Source: Pseudomonas urmiensis (GTDB lineage: Bacteria > Pseudomonadota > Gammaproteobacteria > Pseudomonadales > Pseudomonadaceae). Taken from it: a DNA stretch of 64,000 nucleotides. This document shows, piece after piece, positions 48,222 through 56,783 of this stretch. The first letter of the stretch is position 1, and every line of letters starts with the position of its first letter. A model generated the notes under the pieces. That model had not been told where the DNA came from and searched no databases. It saw only the letters and a list, made by a program, of their open reading frames with translations. Both the position numbers and the translations under genes were made by a program. Location: positions 1,555,001-1,619,000 of the forward strand of contig NZ_JABWRE020000001.1 of assembly GCF_014268815.2 (NCBI RefSeq), written 5' to 3'.

Positions 48222-48869
48222 ATGACCGAACGCTTCACCCAAACCCTGCGCCGCCAAAGCGAGCCGACCTGGTCTGCGGCGGTCGGCCACCGCTTCGTCA
48301 AAGAGCTGTGCGACGGCAGCGTGGCGGACCCTGTCATGGTCCGCTACCTGGTCCAGGATCACCGCTTTCTCGATAGCTTCCTGACCCTGCTGGGGGCCGC
48401 CATCGCCACGGCCGACACCTTCGAGGCACGCCTGCGCCTGGGGCGCTTCGCCGGCATGATCAGTAGCGACGAGAACACCTACTTCCTGCGCGCTTTCCAA
48501 GCCCTGGACGTCAGCCCGGCGCAGCGCGACGAGCCTGCCGACACCCTACCAACCGCAGGGTTCAAGGCGATCATGCGCGAAGCGGCGGCCACCCGTTCGT
48601 ATGCCGCCGCCCTGGCGGTACTCAATGTCGCCGAGGGCCTGTACCTGGATTGGGCGATCAAGGCACCGCAACCGTTGCCGGCCAACTTTGTCCACGCCGA
48701 GTGGATCACCCTGCATGACAACCCGTTCTTCCGCGACTTCGTCGCCTTCCTGCAAGCAGAACTGGATCGGGTCGGGCCACAGCAGGCGGCACTGAGCAGC
48801 GACTTCTACCTGCGCACGGTGCAGCTGGAGCTGGCCTTCTTCGATGCCATCTACCCAGGGGAGGCGTGA
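48222..48869 (+). CDS. TenA family protein, TenA_E-like (no catalytic Cys)
   Basis: Thiamin pyrimidine salvage protein, 215 residues, all-helical heme-oxygenase-like fold. Family positions include YLVQDHRFLDSFLTLLGAA near residue 42 and VAEGLYLDWA around 140. Where TenA_C enzymes have Pro-Cys, this protein has a glutamate, marking the TenA_E branch, which acts on amino- or formylamino-pyrimidine breakdown products of thiamin. The start follows agagga. It is directly under the TPP riboswitch and two bases before the next tenA gene. Confidence 0.88.
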   Translation: MTERFTQTLRRQSEPTWSAAVGHRFVKELCDGSVADPVMVRYLVQDHRFLDSFLTLLGAAIATADTFEARLRLGRFAGMISSDENTYFLRAFQALDVSPAQRDEPADTLPTAGFKAIMREAAATRSYAAALAVLNVAEGLYLDWAIKAPQPLPANFVHAEWITLHDNPFFRDFVAFLQAELDRVGPQQAALSSDFYLRTVQLELAFFDAIYPGEA

Positions 48870-48871
48870 GC

Positions 48872-49531
48872 ATGGATATCTTCGATCGCCTCAAGGGCGC
48901 GTGCGCGGCCCAATGGTCCAGCTATGTCGATCATCCGTTCGTGCGGCAGATGGGTGAGGGCAGCCTGAGCGAGGAGGCCTTCCGTACTTACCTGGTGCAG
49001 GATTACCTGTTCCTCATCCAGTTTGCCCGCGCCTGGGCCCTGGCCGCGTACAAGAGCCGTTTGCCCAGCGACATCCGGGCAGCCCAGGCGGGGCTGGCGG
49101 CGATCCTCGATGAGACCGAACTGCACCTGCGCCTTTGCGCGCGCTGGGGGTTGTCCAAGGCCGATATCGAGGCCGCGCCTGAGCATCAGGCGACAGTGGC
49201 CTACACCCGCTATGTACTCGATTGCGGTGCGGCAGGTGACCTGCTGGAACTGCACGCGGCGCTGGCGCCTTGTGTGATTGGCTATGCAGAGATTGGCCGG
49301 GCGTTGTCCGAGCAGATTGGCGATTTGCGCGATCACCCCTATCGCGAATGGATCGGCGAGTATGCCGGGGAGGCTTACCAAGGGGTGGCGGCTGCGGCGC
49401 GCACGCATCTGGATGAACTGGCGGCGCGGAGCATGACCGAGCAGCGCTTTGTCGACTTGGCGGCGATCTTTGGCCAGGCGTCGAAGCTGGAGGCAGATTT
49501 CTGGCAGATGGGGTTGGACGCCACGGTGTAA
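48872..49531 (+). CDS. tenA: TenA, aminopyrimidine aminohydrolase (thiaminase II)
   Basis: Hydrolyses 4-amino-5-aminomethyl-2-methylpyrimidine to HMP, which re-enters thiamin synthesis. 219 residues. The catalytic cysteine is in LAPCVIGYAEIG and the C-terminal acidic residue in LEADFWQMGL; YLVQDYLFLIQFARAW is the conserved early helix. ATG 48,872 is preceded by gggg-agg; an in-frame GTG two codons upstream is possible. It follows the TenA_E-like gene and shares its riboswitch. Confidence 0.9.
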   Translation: MDIFDRLKGACAAQWSSYVDHPFVRQMGEGSLSEEAFRTYLVQDYLFLIQFARAWALAAYKSRLPSDIRAAQAGLAAILDETELHLRLCARWGLSKADIEAAPEHQATVAYTRYVLDCGAAGDLLELHAALAPCVIGYAEIGRALSEQIGDLRDHPYREWIGEYAGEAYQGVAAAARTHLDELAARSMTEQRFVDLAAIFGQASKLEADFWQMGLDATV

Positions 49532-49578
49532 GGCTTTGGATTTTTGGGGCTGCACAGCGGCCCCAGGATCTGAAGGCA

Positions 49579-50493
49579 TCACTGCACCTGCAGGCACCCC
49601 TGCAATGCCTCGATAAACACCCGCTCCGCCCGACTCAAACGCTGCTCGCGATTCCACAGCAGGTGAATATCGACATCCGCAATCCCCTCATGCGGCGGCA
49701 ATCGCCAGAGCAATCCAGCCTGCACATCAGGCGCCACCACGTGCTCGGGTAAACAGCCAATGCCAAACCCGGCAATCACCAGCCGGCGCACTTCCTCAAG
49801 GCTCGGCGATGACGCCACGATGCGTCCGCTGAACCCCTGCTGATCACGAAAAATGGTCAACGGCGAGAGCATGCCGCCAATCTGGTCGCTGGTGAAACTG
49901 ACGAAATTCTCCCGCTGCAGATCGCCTTCCTGCTTGCCGAACAAGCCGTGGTGCTTGCCGCAGAAAAAGGCATAGCGCTGACGCAGGAACAAGCGCTGCT
50001 CCAGGCGTGGTTGCGGCCGGCGATTGAGGCTCAAGCCTGCGGTGGCGGTTTTCTCTTGCAGGGCGGCGACGATGTCCGAGCTGCGCATCACGTCGATCTC
50101 CAGGTCCACCCGTGGATGCTGGCGATGAAAGCCTGCGAGAAAATCATCGAAGCGCTCCGAGCAGATTCGGCTGATCATCAAGAGCCGTACCTTGCCGACC
50201 AACTCATCGGCCGGCTGCTCGAGCAGGCCGCCGATCTGCGACATCTGCCCATACACCTCGCCAGCCAACTGGAACAGCTGCTCGCCCATTTCCGTCAGCA
50301 CGAAGCGCGGCCCGCGGCGGGCGATCAGCTGGCGACCGAGCTGCTCTTCAAGGCGCTTGAGCGCCTGGCTGACGGCCGGCTGGGTCAGGTGCAGGCGCGC
50401 GGCGGCGCGGCTGATGGACAGCTCCTGGCCGATCACCCGGAAGGTGCGCAGCAGGTTCCAGTCGAGGCGATCGTTGAGCAGGCGGTCAGACAT
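49579..50493 (-). CDS. LysR-family transcriptional regulator
   Basis: 304 residues: N-terminal helix-turn-helix (about 12-72) with ISRAAARLHLTQPAVSQALK and RLEEQLGRQLIARRG, then a periplasmic-binding-like effector domain (about 95-295). It is divergent from the MHS transporter, M20 hydrolase and HDAC-like genes across a 250-base region that contains a REP pair, so those genes are its likely targets. The effector is unknown. Confidence 0.9.
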   Translation of the reverse strand: MSDRLLNDRLDWNLLRTFRVIGQELSISRAAARLHLTQPAVSQALKRLEEQLGRQLIARRGPRFVLTEMGEQLFQLAGEVYGQMSQIGGLLEQPADELVGKVRLLMISRICSERFDDFLAGFHRQHPRVDLEIDVMRSSDIVAALQEKTATAGLSLNRRPQPRLEQRLFLRQRYAFFCGKHHGLFGKQEGDLQRENFVSFTSDQIGGMLSPLTIFRDQQGFSGRIVASSPSLEEVRRLVIAGFGIGCLPEHVVAPDVQAGLLWRLPPHEGIADVDIHLLWNREQRLSRAERVFIEALQGCLQVQ

Positions 50494-50596
50494 GGCGGGC
50501 TCGCGATAATAAATGGGCGTTATAGTTCGAATAATAAATAGAAAATTGACTAATCATAGCCCCCGGCCGAAAAATCACGTCAAGGCCAGTGCCCGT

Positions 50597-50671
50597 CATT
50601 GCTGGGCAAGCCGGCTCCCATGCCTGAATAGTCTGATCAGCGTGGGAGCGGGCTTGCCCCGCGATAGAGCC
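50597..50671. repeat. REP pair (inverted)
   Basis: Degenerate unit gggcaagccggctccca at 50,604-50,620 and a good inverse unit gtgggagcgggcttgccccg at 50,642-50,661, spaced by about 20 bases. Confidence 0.8.
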
Positions 50672-50744
50672 GCCATCCAAGCGCCCCCAGAGCGCCCCGT
50701 GACCCCTTACTCCTGCCAAAAAAACAAGCAAAGGAGCCTGACCC

Positions 50745-52049
50745 ATGAAGCCTTCCGCTTCGCCCCAACCGCGCCGGGCCGCGGCCGCCGCGTTTATCGG
50801 CACCATGATCGAGTGGTACGACTTCTACATCTACGCCACCGCCGCCGCACTGGTGTTCGGCGCCTTGTTCTTCCCCTCCGACAACAGCCTGTTCAGCACC
50901 ATGGCCGCCTTTGGCACCTTCGCCGTGGGCTTCTTCGCCAGACCCTTGGGCGGCATCGTCTTCGGCCATATCGGCGACCGCATCGGTCGCAAGAAATCCC
51001 TGGTCATTACCCTGCTGATGATGGGCGTGGTCACCGTGGGCATTGGCCTGCTGCCAACCTACGCGCAAATCGGCGCCGCCGCACCAGTGCTGCTGATTGT
51101 GCTGCGGGTGATCCAAGGCATCGCCGTTGGAGGCGAGTGGGGCGGTGCGGTGCTGATGGCCGGCGAGCATGCGCCCAAGGGCCGGCGTACGTTCTTCGCC
51201 TCGTTCGCCCAGCTGGGCAGCCCGGCGGGCTTGATCCTCTCGCTGCTGGCGTTTGGCGCGGTTACCCGCTTGCCCGAAGAAGAACTGATGAGCTGGGGCT
51301 GGCGCGTGCCGTTCCTGGCCAGTGCCTTGCTGCTGCTGGTTGGCCTGGCGATCCGCCTGGGGGTGAACGAGTCGCCAGAGTTTCTCGCCAGCCGCGAACA
51401 GGCCGAGAAGTCGCGCCGCAAGGAGCAGGCGCCAGTGCTGGAAGTGCTGCGTACCGCGTGGCGGCCTCTGCTGCTGTGCATTGGCGCCAATACCCTGGGG
51501 ATTGCCGGGGTGTATTTCACCAACACCTTCATGATCAGCTACACCACCCAGCAACTGCACCTGGAGCGCTCGCTGATCCTGGAATGCCTGTTCTTCGTTG
51601 CGGTCATCCAGTTCTGTGTCCAGCCGCTGGCAGCGTGGCTGTCGGAGAAGATCGGCGCTACCCGATTCCTGGCCCTGGTCGCCTTGCTGGCGATGGCCTC
51701 GCCGTATCCGATGTTCGTGCTGGTCAGCACCGGCCAGGGGCCGTTGATCGTGCTCGGTATCGCCTTGGCGGCGGCGTGCATGGCCTCGTTCTACGCAGTG
51801 ATTGCCGGCTACGTCAGTGGCATGTTCGAGACCCGCGTGCGCTACACCGCGATCTCCATGGCTTATCAGGTCTGCGGCGCTATCGCCGGTGGCCTGACCC
51901 CGCTGATCGGCACTTGGCTGGCGCACAGCTTCACCGGCCAGTGGTGGCCGATGGCGGTGTTCTACACCCTGATCGCGACAATTTCCCTGGTCTGTGTGCT
52001 GGCCCTTGCCCGCCAATACAGCCGCAGCCAGCAGCTTGAGCTGGCCTGA
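50745..52049 (+). CDS. MHS-family MFS transporter
   Basis: Metabolite:proton symporter type of MFS, 434 residues and 12 helices. Early residues show the family pattern IEWYDFYIYATAAALVFG, then FARPLGGIVFGHIGDRIGRK for the loop between helices 2 and 3, and IQGIAVGGEWGGAVLMAGEH. Relatives carry dicarboxylates, shikimate, proline-betaine or aromatic acids. It opens an operon with the M20 hydrolase and the HDAC-like gene, whose substrate it probably imports. Confidence 0.9.
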   Translation: MKPSASPQPRRAAAAAFIGTMIEWYDFYIYATAAALVFGALFFPSDNSLFSTMAAFGTFAVGFFARPLGGIVFGHIGDRIGRKKSLVITLLMMGVVTVGIGLLPTYAQIGAAAPVLLIVLRVIQGIAVGGEWGGAVLMAGEHAPKGRRTFFASFAQLGSPAGLILSLLAFGAVTRLPEEELMSWGWRVPFLASALLLLVGLAIRLGVNESPEFLASREQAEKSRRKEQAPVLEVLRTAWRPLLLCIGANTLGIAGVYFTNTFMISYTTQQLHLERSLILECLFFVAVIQFCVQPLAAWLSEKIGATRFLALVALLAMASPYPMFVLVSTGQGPLIVLGIALAAACMASFYAVIAGYVSGMFETRVRYTAISMAYQVCGAIAGGLTPLIGTWLAHSFTGQWWPMAVFYTLIATISLVCVLALARQYSRSQQLELA

Positions 52050-52080
52050 CCCACCCCCTGGATTGCTGGAGTAACCGCAC

Positions 52081-53322
52081 ATGTTGAAAAGCAACGGCGA
52101 GCGCCTGTGGGCGAGCCTGATGGCCATGGCCGAAGTCGGCGCCACCGCCCGTGGTGGTAGCTGCCGCCTGGCCTTGAGCGACGAAGACAAGGCTGGCCGC
52201 GAGCTGTTCCAGGCCTGGTGCCGCGAGGCGGGCCTGAGCCTGTCGGTGGACGCCATCGGCAACCTGTTCGCCCGCCGCCCTGGTAGCGACCCCGAGGCCG
52301 CGCCGGTGATGATGGGCAGCCACCTGGATACCCAACCTGAAGGCGGCCGCTTCGATGGCGTCTACGGCGTGCTGGCCGGGCTTGAGGTGGTGCGCCGCCT
52401 CAATGACCTCGGCATCCGCACCCACAAGCCTTTGGAGATCGCAGTCTGGACCAACGAGGAAGGCGCGCGCTTCACCCCGGCGATGTTCGGCTCGGCGGTG
52501 TTCACCGGCACCCTGGCACTGGAGCAAGCCCTGGCCATTCGCGATGCCAATGGCATCAGCGTCGCCGACGAACTGCAGCGCACCGGCTACGCCGGCCAAC
52601 GCCCGCTGGGCGGCGCGGTCGATGCCTATTTCGAGGCGCATATCGAACAGGGGCCGATCCTTGAAGACAACGCCAAGAGCATCGGCGTGGTCAGCGGCGG
52701 CCAGGCCATTCGCTGGCTCGATGTCACCGTCGAGGGCATGGCCGCACATGCCGGCACCACGCCGATGAAGCTGCGCAAAGATGCCCTCTATGGCGCCGCA
52801 CGAATGATTCAGGTGGTCGAGCAACTGGCGGCCGACTTCGCCCCTGAAGGCCTGACCACGGTGGGTGAGCTGGCCATTGCCAAGTCCTCGCGCAACACCA
52901 TTCCCGGCGTGGTCAAGTTCACCGTCGATTTGCGTCATCACCGCGATGAAGCCATCGAAGCCATGGAGCGCAGCCTTGGCCAGCAGCTACAGGCCATCGC
53001 CGCACAGCGCGGCCTGAACGTGCGTATCGAGCGCCACTGGGTGAGCCCCGCCACGCCGTTCGACGGCGCCTGTGTGGCAGCGGTACAGCACGCGGTCGAT
53101 GGTCTGGGCTATGCCCAACAATCCATTGTTAGCGGCGCAGGCCATGACGCCATCCTGCTGGCCCGTTATTGCCCCACGGCGATGGTGTTCATTCCTTGCG
53201 TGGGCGGCCTGAGCCACAACGAAGCCGAAGATGTATTGCCCGACGATGCCCGCCAAGGCGTCGATGTACTGCTCAACGCCGTGCTGGCCCGCGCCGGTCA
53301 AGTCGAACCAGGAGAGTTCTGA
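52081..53322 (+). CDS. M20-family Zn amidohydrolase (N-carbamoyl-amino-acid hydrolase/allantoate amidohydrolase-like)
   Basis: Binuclear metal hydrolase, 413 residues. Metal ligands are visible in GSHLDTQPEGGRFDG (His, Asp), WTNEEGARF (Glu-Glu), EAHIEQGPIL (His) and GLSHNEAEDV (His); SGAGHDA holds another conserved His. The family cleaves N-carbamoyl, ureido or N-formyl groups. It shares a one-base overlap with the next gene, so the two are made together. Deformylation of thiamin-derived pyrimidine (as by the M20 protein YlmB) is a possible role given the tenA genes nearby, but this is speculative. Confidence 0.88.
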   Translation: MLKSNGERLWASLMAMAEVGATARGGSCRLALSDEDKAGRELFQAWCREAGLSLSVDAIGNLFARRPGSDPEAAPVMMGSHLDTQPEGGRFDGVYGVLAGLEVVRRLNDLGIRTHKPLEIAVWTNEEGARFTPAMFGSAVFTGTLALEQALAIRDANGISVADELQRTGYAGQRPLGGAVDAYFEAHIEQGPILEDNAKSIGVVSGGQAIRWLDVTVEGMAAHAGTTPMKLRKDALYGAARMIQVVEQLAADFAPEGLTTVGELAIAKSSRNTIPGVVKFTVDLRHHRDEAIEAMERSLGQQLQAIAAQRGLNVRIERHWVSPATPFDGACVAAVQHAVDGLGYAQQSIVSGAGHDAILLARYCPTAMVFIPCVGGLSHNEAEDVLPDDARQGVDVLLNAVLARAGQVEPGEF

Positions 53323-54344
53323 TGCGCTGCTATTTCCATCCCGAGCAACTGCTGCACCATCCGCGCAGCTACTACTCACGCGGCGCCATGCGCACCCCGC
53401 AGGAAGTCCCCGAGCGCGCCCAGCGCCTGTTGCAGGCAGCCAAGGACCTGGGTTTCGACATCCGCCAACCTGCAGATGCCGGCCTGGCGCCGTTGCAAGC
53501 GGTGCATGGCACGGCTTATCTGGCGTTTCTTGAAGAAGCTCATGCGCGCTGGAAAGAGGTGCCCGAGGATTGGGGCGATGAAGTCATGTCGAACATCTTC
53601 GTTCGCGAGCCCAACGCCCTGCGCGGCATCCTCGCCCAGGCCGGCCGTTATCTGGCCGACGGCAGCTGCCCGGTCGGCGAGCACACCTGGCGCTCGGCCT
53701 ACTGGTCGGCGCAAAGCGCGGTAGCAGCGGCCCAGGCCCTGCTCGACGGCGAGCCAGCGGCCTATGCCCTGTGCCGTCCACCGGGGCATCACGCCCGCTT
53801 TGATGCCGCGGGCGGTTTCTGCTACGTGAACAACGCCGCCGTCGCTGCGCAGGTGCTGCGCAGCCGCTACAGCCGTGTGGCGATTGTCGATACCGACATG
53901 CACCACGGCCAAGGTATTCAGGAGATCTTCTACGCGCGCAATGATGTGCTGTACGTCTCCACCCATGGCGACCCCACCAACTTCTACCCAGGCGTGGCCG
54001 GCTTTGCCGATGAACGCGGCGCCGGTGCAGGGGAGGGCTACAACCTCAACCTGCCAATGCCGCACGGAGCCAGTGAAGCGGACTTCATGAGCCAGCTGGA
54101 GATTGCCCTGGATGCAGTGAAGGACTTTGCTGCCGAGGTGCTGGTGCTGTCGCTAGGCTTCGATATCTATGAACTCGACCCGCAGAGCAAGGTGGCCGTG
54201 ACCCGTGAAGGGTTCGCCGCATTGGGCGAGCGTATCCGTGCGCTGCGGCTGCCGTGCCTGATCGTGCAGGAGGGGGGCTATCACCTGGAGAGCCTGGAAG
54301 CGAATGCGCAGGCGTTCTTCGCTGACAAGCAAGATTGGCGCTAA
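53322..54344 (+). CDS. histone-deacetylase-family amidohydrolase (acetylpolyamine amidohydrolase-like)
   Basis: Zinc-dependent deacetylase of the HDAC fold, 340 residues. Active-site features: RPPGHHARFDAAGGFCYVNN with the His pair, IVDTDMHHGQGIQEIF with zinc-binding Asp and His, and LSLGFDIYELDP with the second Asp. Bacterial members deacetylate acetylpolyamines or other small amides. The ATG overlaps the M20 stop by one base. The set of transporter, amidohydrolase and deacetylase suggests stepwise removal of two N-acyl groups from one imported compound. Confidence 0.88.
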   Translation: MRCYFHPEQLLHHPRSYYSRGAMRTPQEVPERAQRLLQAAKDLGFDIRQPADAGLAPLQAVHGTAYLAFLEEAHARWKEVPEDWGDEVMSNIFVREPNALRGILAQAGRYLADGSCPVGEHTWRSAYWSAQSAVAAAQALLDGEPAAYALCRPPGHHARFDAAGGFCYVNNAAVAAQVLRSRYSRVAIVDTDMHHGQGIQEIFYARNDVLYVSTHGDPTNFYPGVAGFADERGAGAGEGYNLNLPMPHGASEADFMSQLEIALDAVKDFAAEVLVLSLGFDIYELDPQSKVAVTREGFAALGERIRALRLPCLIVQEGGYHLESLEANAQAFFADKQDWR

Positions 54345-54365
54345 TTTGCGCTGCTAATGGCGGTC

Positions 54366-54435
54366 TCATCGCGGGGCAAGCCTGCTCCTACAAGGATCGC
54401 GCAGGACCTGTAGGAGCGGGCTTGCCCCGCGATGA
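54366..54435. repeat. REP pair (inverted)
   Basis: tcatcgcggggcaagcctgc at 54,366 and its inverse, ending gcgggcttgccccgcgatga at 54,435, with a spacer of about 14 bases. It separates the deacetylase gene from the bacteriocin locus. Confidence 0.88.
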
Positions 54436-54531
54436 CGTCGATACTGAAAAAATTACAATCTGCCCAGGCGCCCAGGCGTTACCAGAACCAACTTACGCCA
54501 CTCCTACATTGCCCGATCATAGGTTTAGCCA

Positions 54532-54810
54532 TTATGGCTCTTCTCTGAAACCAGGCTTGCCGTTCTCGCGTAGCCAGGTTTTTATCACGGATATAACACC
54601 CTCGGGACTGTCTTCAATACCTGGGGCGGGGTAATAGATTAGGTCGCTTTTTTCAGGGTGTTCCACGATGGTGTCGAAGTGCTCGGTCAATCTGTCGAAG
54701 TATACTTCGAATTCCTCATCCTTTAAGTTATTTGGGTTGTTAAAGAATTCGTTCAAGTATTCGAGGAACTCCGACTCGGAATACTCCTGAAGCGTTATTT
54801 TTAGATTCAT
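54532..54810 (-). CDS. colicin E/pyocin-type DNase immunity protein
   Basis: 92-residue acidic protein of the Im7/Im9 family that blocks the DNase domain of the bacteriocin. The signature SDLIYYPAPGIEDSPEGV and the ending WLRENGKPGF match colicin E9-type immunity proteins. It overlaps the toxin stop by four bases, the usual toxin-immunity arrangement. Sequence is AT-richer than the chromosome. Confidence 0.93.
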   Translation of the reverse strand: MNLKITLQEYSESEFLEYLNEFFNNPNNLKDEEFEVYFDRLTEHFDTIVEHPEKSDLIYYPAPGIEDSPEGVISVIKTWLRENGKPGFREEP

Positions 54811-56594
54811 AGGTTGGCTCCTTTTGTGCGGTGGATTTGAATGTGGAGCTTTGGTGTGGTTATTTTTAAATTATCATTATTGTAAACGTCTCCACCAGTG
54901 CCGATGGGTGTCAAATGATGAATTTCAAATACTTTTCGGCCACCGATTTGCTCAGAGCGCAGCGCTCTCGGAGAGCGTCCCGCTCGGAGCCTGATTTGAT
55001 TACCTCTATTGAACTGGCTTAGTAGTATTGGATCTTCGCTCACTGCGAGCCATATTGCCTTTCGCGCTCGGTCCCAGTTGGCGAAACGCCGGCCCCGCAA
55101 TTTATCGGCAATCCGCGATGGGATAGCGGCGCCCTGCCCTCGGTTGGCGTCCGACAGCCAGACCTGCGCATCGGGTTGACCATGTCCAGTCATGACTCCA
55201 GGATCGTCCCGCCGATCTCGGAACAGCACATAGATGGGCGGCATTCCCGAATCGACGGGGAAGACAATGATGTAGTCTTCGAAGCTCGCTTCGGAAACTT
55301 CTGGGTAAACATCAATGCGTCCCTCGCCAAGGACGAGACTGGCCCCTTTGTAAATCGGTGGCTGTTGCTGCTCCGCAGGGAGTGCCGTCGAGCTGTTGTC
55401 AGGCGTTACAGCGGGTGTCCATATCAACGTGCGAGGTGGGGTATCGGCGGTGGTGGCGCTGTAGGTCTTTTGCTGTGCATCGTAGGTGGCCGCTATCACC
55501 CGTACTTTGGAGGGAGTGGTCTGACCCTCTGTTTTAACCAGGATTATTTCCGAGTTCGCGTCCGCTTCGGTTCGCGAGGTCAATCGGAAAGGCATGTCGA
55601 CCGCGCCGGCAGTTTTTGCAACTGAGTGCAGATCTACACCGGGACCTACAGGTAGCGTGGAGAGAGGCACTTGAAAGGCAAAGCGAGCAGGTAGCTCACC
55701 GTTTCCCAAGCGAGGTGAGTACAACAGTGCGGCAATACCTACACCTAGCCCGCTGGCCACCGCACCTGCGAATTCGCTCATTGCAACAATCGCGGCGTCG
55801 ATTGCGGCCTTGAGTGAGAGGGTGCTCAAGGTGCTGGTTACCACGCCTGCTGCAGTCACCAGCAGAGGGGCATTGACGGCAACTGCCCCAGAGGCACGGA
55901 AGGTGTTGGCCGCTTGGATCGCCTGCGCGTTTACGAGAGCTTCTTGAGCGATGCGCGCGGCCTCGGCCTTGGCTTTTTCAGCGGCAATGCGCGCGGCCTC
56001 GGCCTTGGCATGTGCCAGTTCTGTAGTTCGTTTGCGATCTTGCAGCCAAGTAATCTTGTGGCTTACAGACTGCGCTTGATAGGCTGCTTGGTAGGCAGCT
56101 GTAAACGCGGCATCATTGAGTACCACATTACGGAAAGTGCGAGTTAGACGCGTCCCATAAGCCCCAACAATGTAGGACTTTTTCATGGTTAGCGGATCGC
56201 TTTTGAAATATTTTTTTACCTGAGTATTGAGCGTTTGCAGTTCAACGGTATGGCGACTGATCAATTGACTGATTACGGTGATTTGTCGAGTTAGTCGCTC
56301 TGTAGTACTCGAATTTGGAGATAGTGCACTCGCTGCTAAACTATCTACTTGCGCCTGTGTGGTCTTCGCTAAGGTTTTGGATTTCTGAGCCTGCTCTGCT
56401 TTGAGCTTGGTATCCAGCGAGTTAATGAGACGGTTAGCCGCCTTGTCGATAGACCTGATCGTTGCGATTGAGTGTTCTGGATCTGTATGAAATCCATATC
56501 CTACGCCAGTGCCGCCGGAACGTTCGATGGGCGGAGGGTCGGGCTCTCCGGTGACATAGGTGTTATCAAGGTTGATGGGTTTATGATCGGTCAT
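54807..56594 (-). CDS. S-type pyocin / colicin-like bacteriocin with HNH DNase domain
   Basis: 595-residue secreted killer protein. Residues 1-190 are helical with a Gly/Pro-rich opening and may bind a receptor. An alanine-rich coiled coil follows at about 193-232 (AKAEAARIAAEKAKAEAARI). The middle (about 300-430) resembles the pyocin_S translocation domain. The C-terminal DNase (about 490-595) contains the HNH motif: FEIHHLTPIGTGGDVYNNDN, then HIQIHR, as in colicin E9. The length is typical of S-type pyocins. It is separated by REP DNA from the deacetylase gene; its promoter region shows no obvious SOS box. Confidence 0.92.
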   Translation of the reverse strand: MTDHKPINLDNTYVTGEPDPPPIERSGGTGVGYGFHTDPEHSIATIRSIDKAANRLINSLDTKLKAEQAQKSKTLAKTTQAQVDSLAASALSPNSSTTERLTRQITVISQLISRHTVELQTLNTQVKKYFKSDPLTMKKSYIVGAYGTRLTRTFRNVVLNDAAFTAAYQAAYQAQSVSHKITWLQDRKRTTELAHAKAEAARIAAEKAKAEAARIAQEALVNAQAIQAANTFRASGAVAVNAPLLVTAAGVVTSTLSTLSLKAAIDAAIVAMSEFAGAVASGLGVGIAALLYSPRLGNGELPARFAFQVPLSTLPVGPGVDLHSVAKTAGAVDMPFRLTSRTEADANSEIILVKTEGQTTPSKVRVIAATYDAQQKTYSATTADTPPRTLIWTPAVTPDNSSTALPAEQQQPPIYKGASLVLGEGRIDVYPEVSEASFEDYIIVFPVDSGMPPIYVLFRDRRDDPGVMTGHGQPDAQVWLSDANRGQGAAIPSRIADKLRGRRFANWDRARKAIWLAVSEDPILLSQFNRGNQIRLRAGRSPRALRSEQIGGRKVFEIHHLTPIGTGGDVYNNDNLKITTPKLHIQIHRTKGANL

Positions 56595-56783
56595 GAATCG
56601 TCCTCTGATTCTCTAGACTGGTAAGTGCGCAGGCATGCAAAGGCACGTAATTCGCACTTGAACGTTGTCTGGGATATTGCTCAGAGGAATTTAAAGGCGA
56701 GCTGCCGCGTTAGATGTCAGATGGGGTCTGAAGATCTCGAAGGACGATTCCGGGCAGCGCTTATGACTGATTCGCGAGTAATG

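Noticed and set aside
49545..49568. Terminator between tenA and the LysR gene
   Set aside because: There is a GC-rich hairpin (ggggctgcacagcggcccc) but no T-run in either direction, so I do not call it.
50637..52262. 541-residue minus-strand frame opposite the MHS transporter
   Set aside because: Antisense shadow with Gln/His/Arg-rich composition; the plus-strand transporter explains the sequence.
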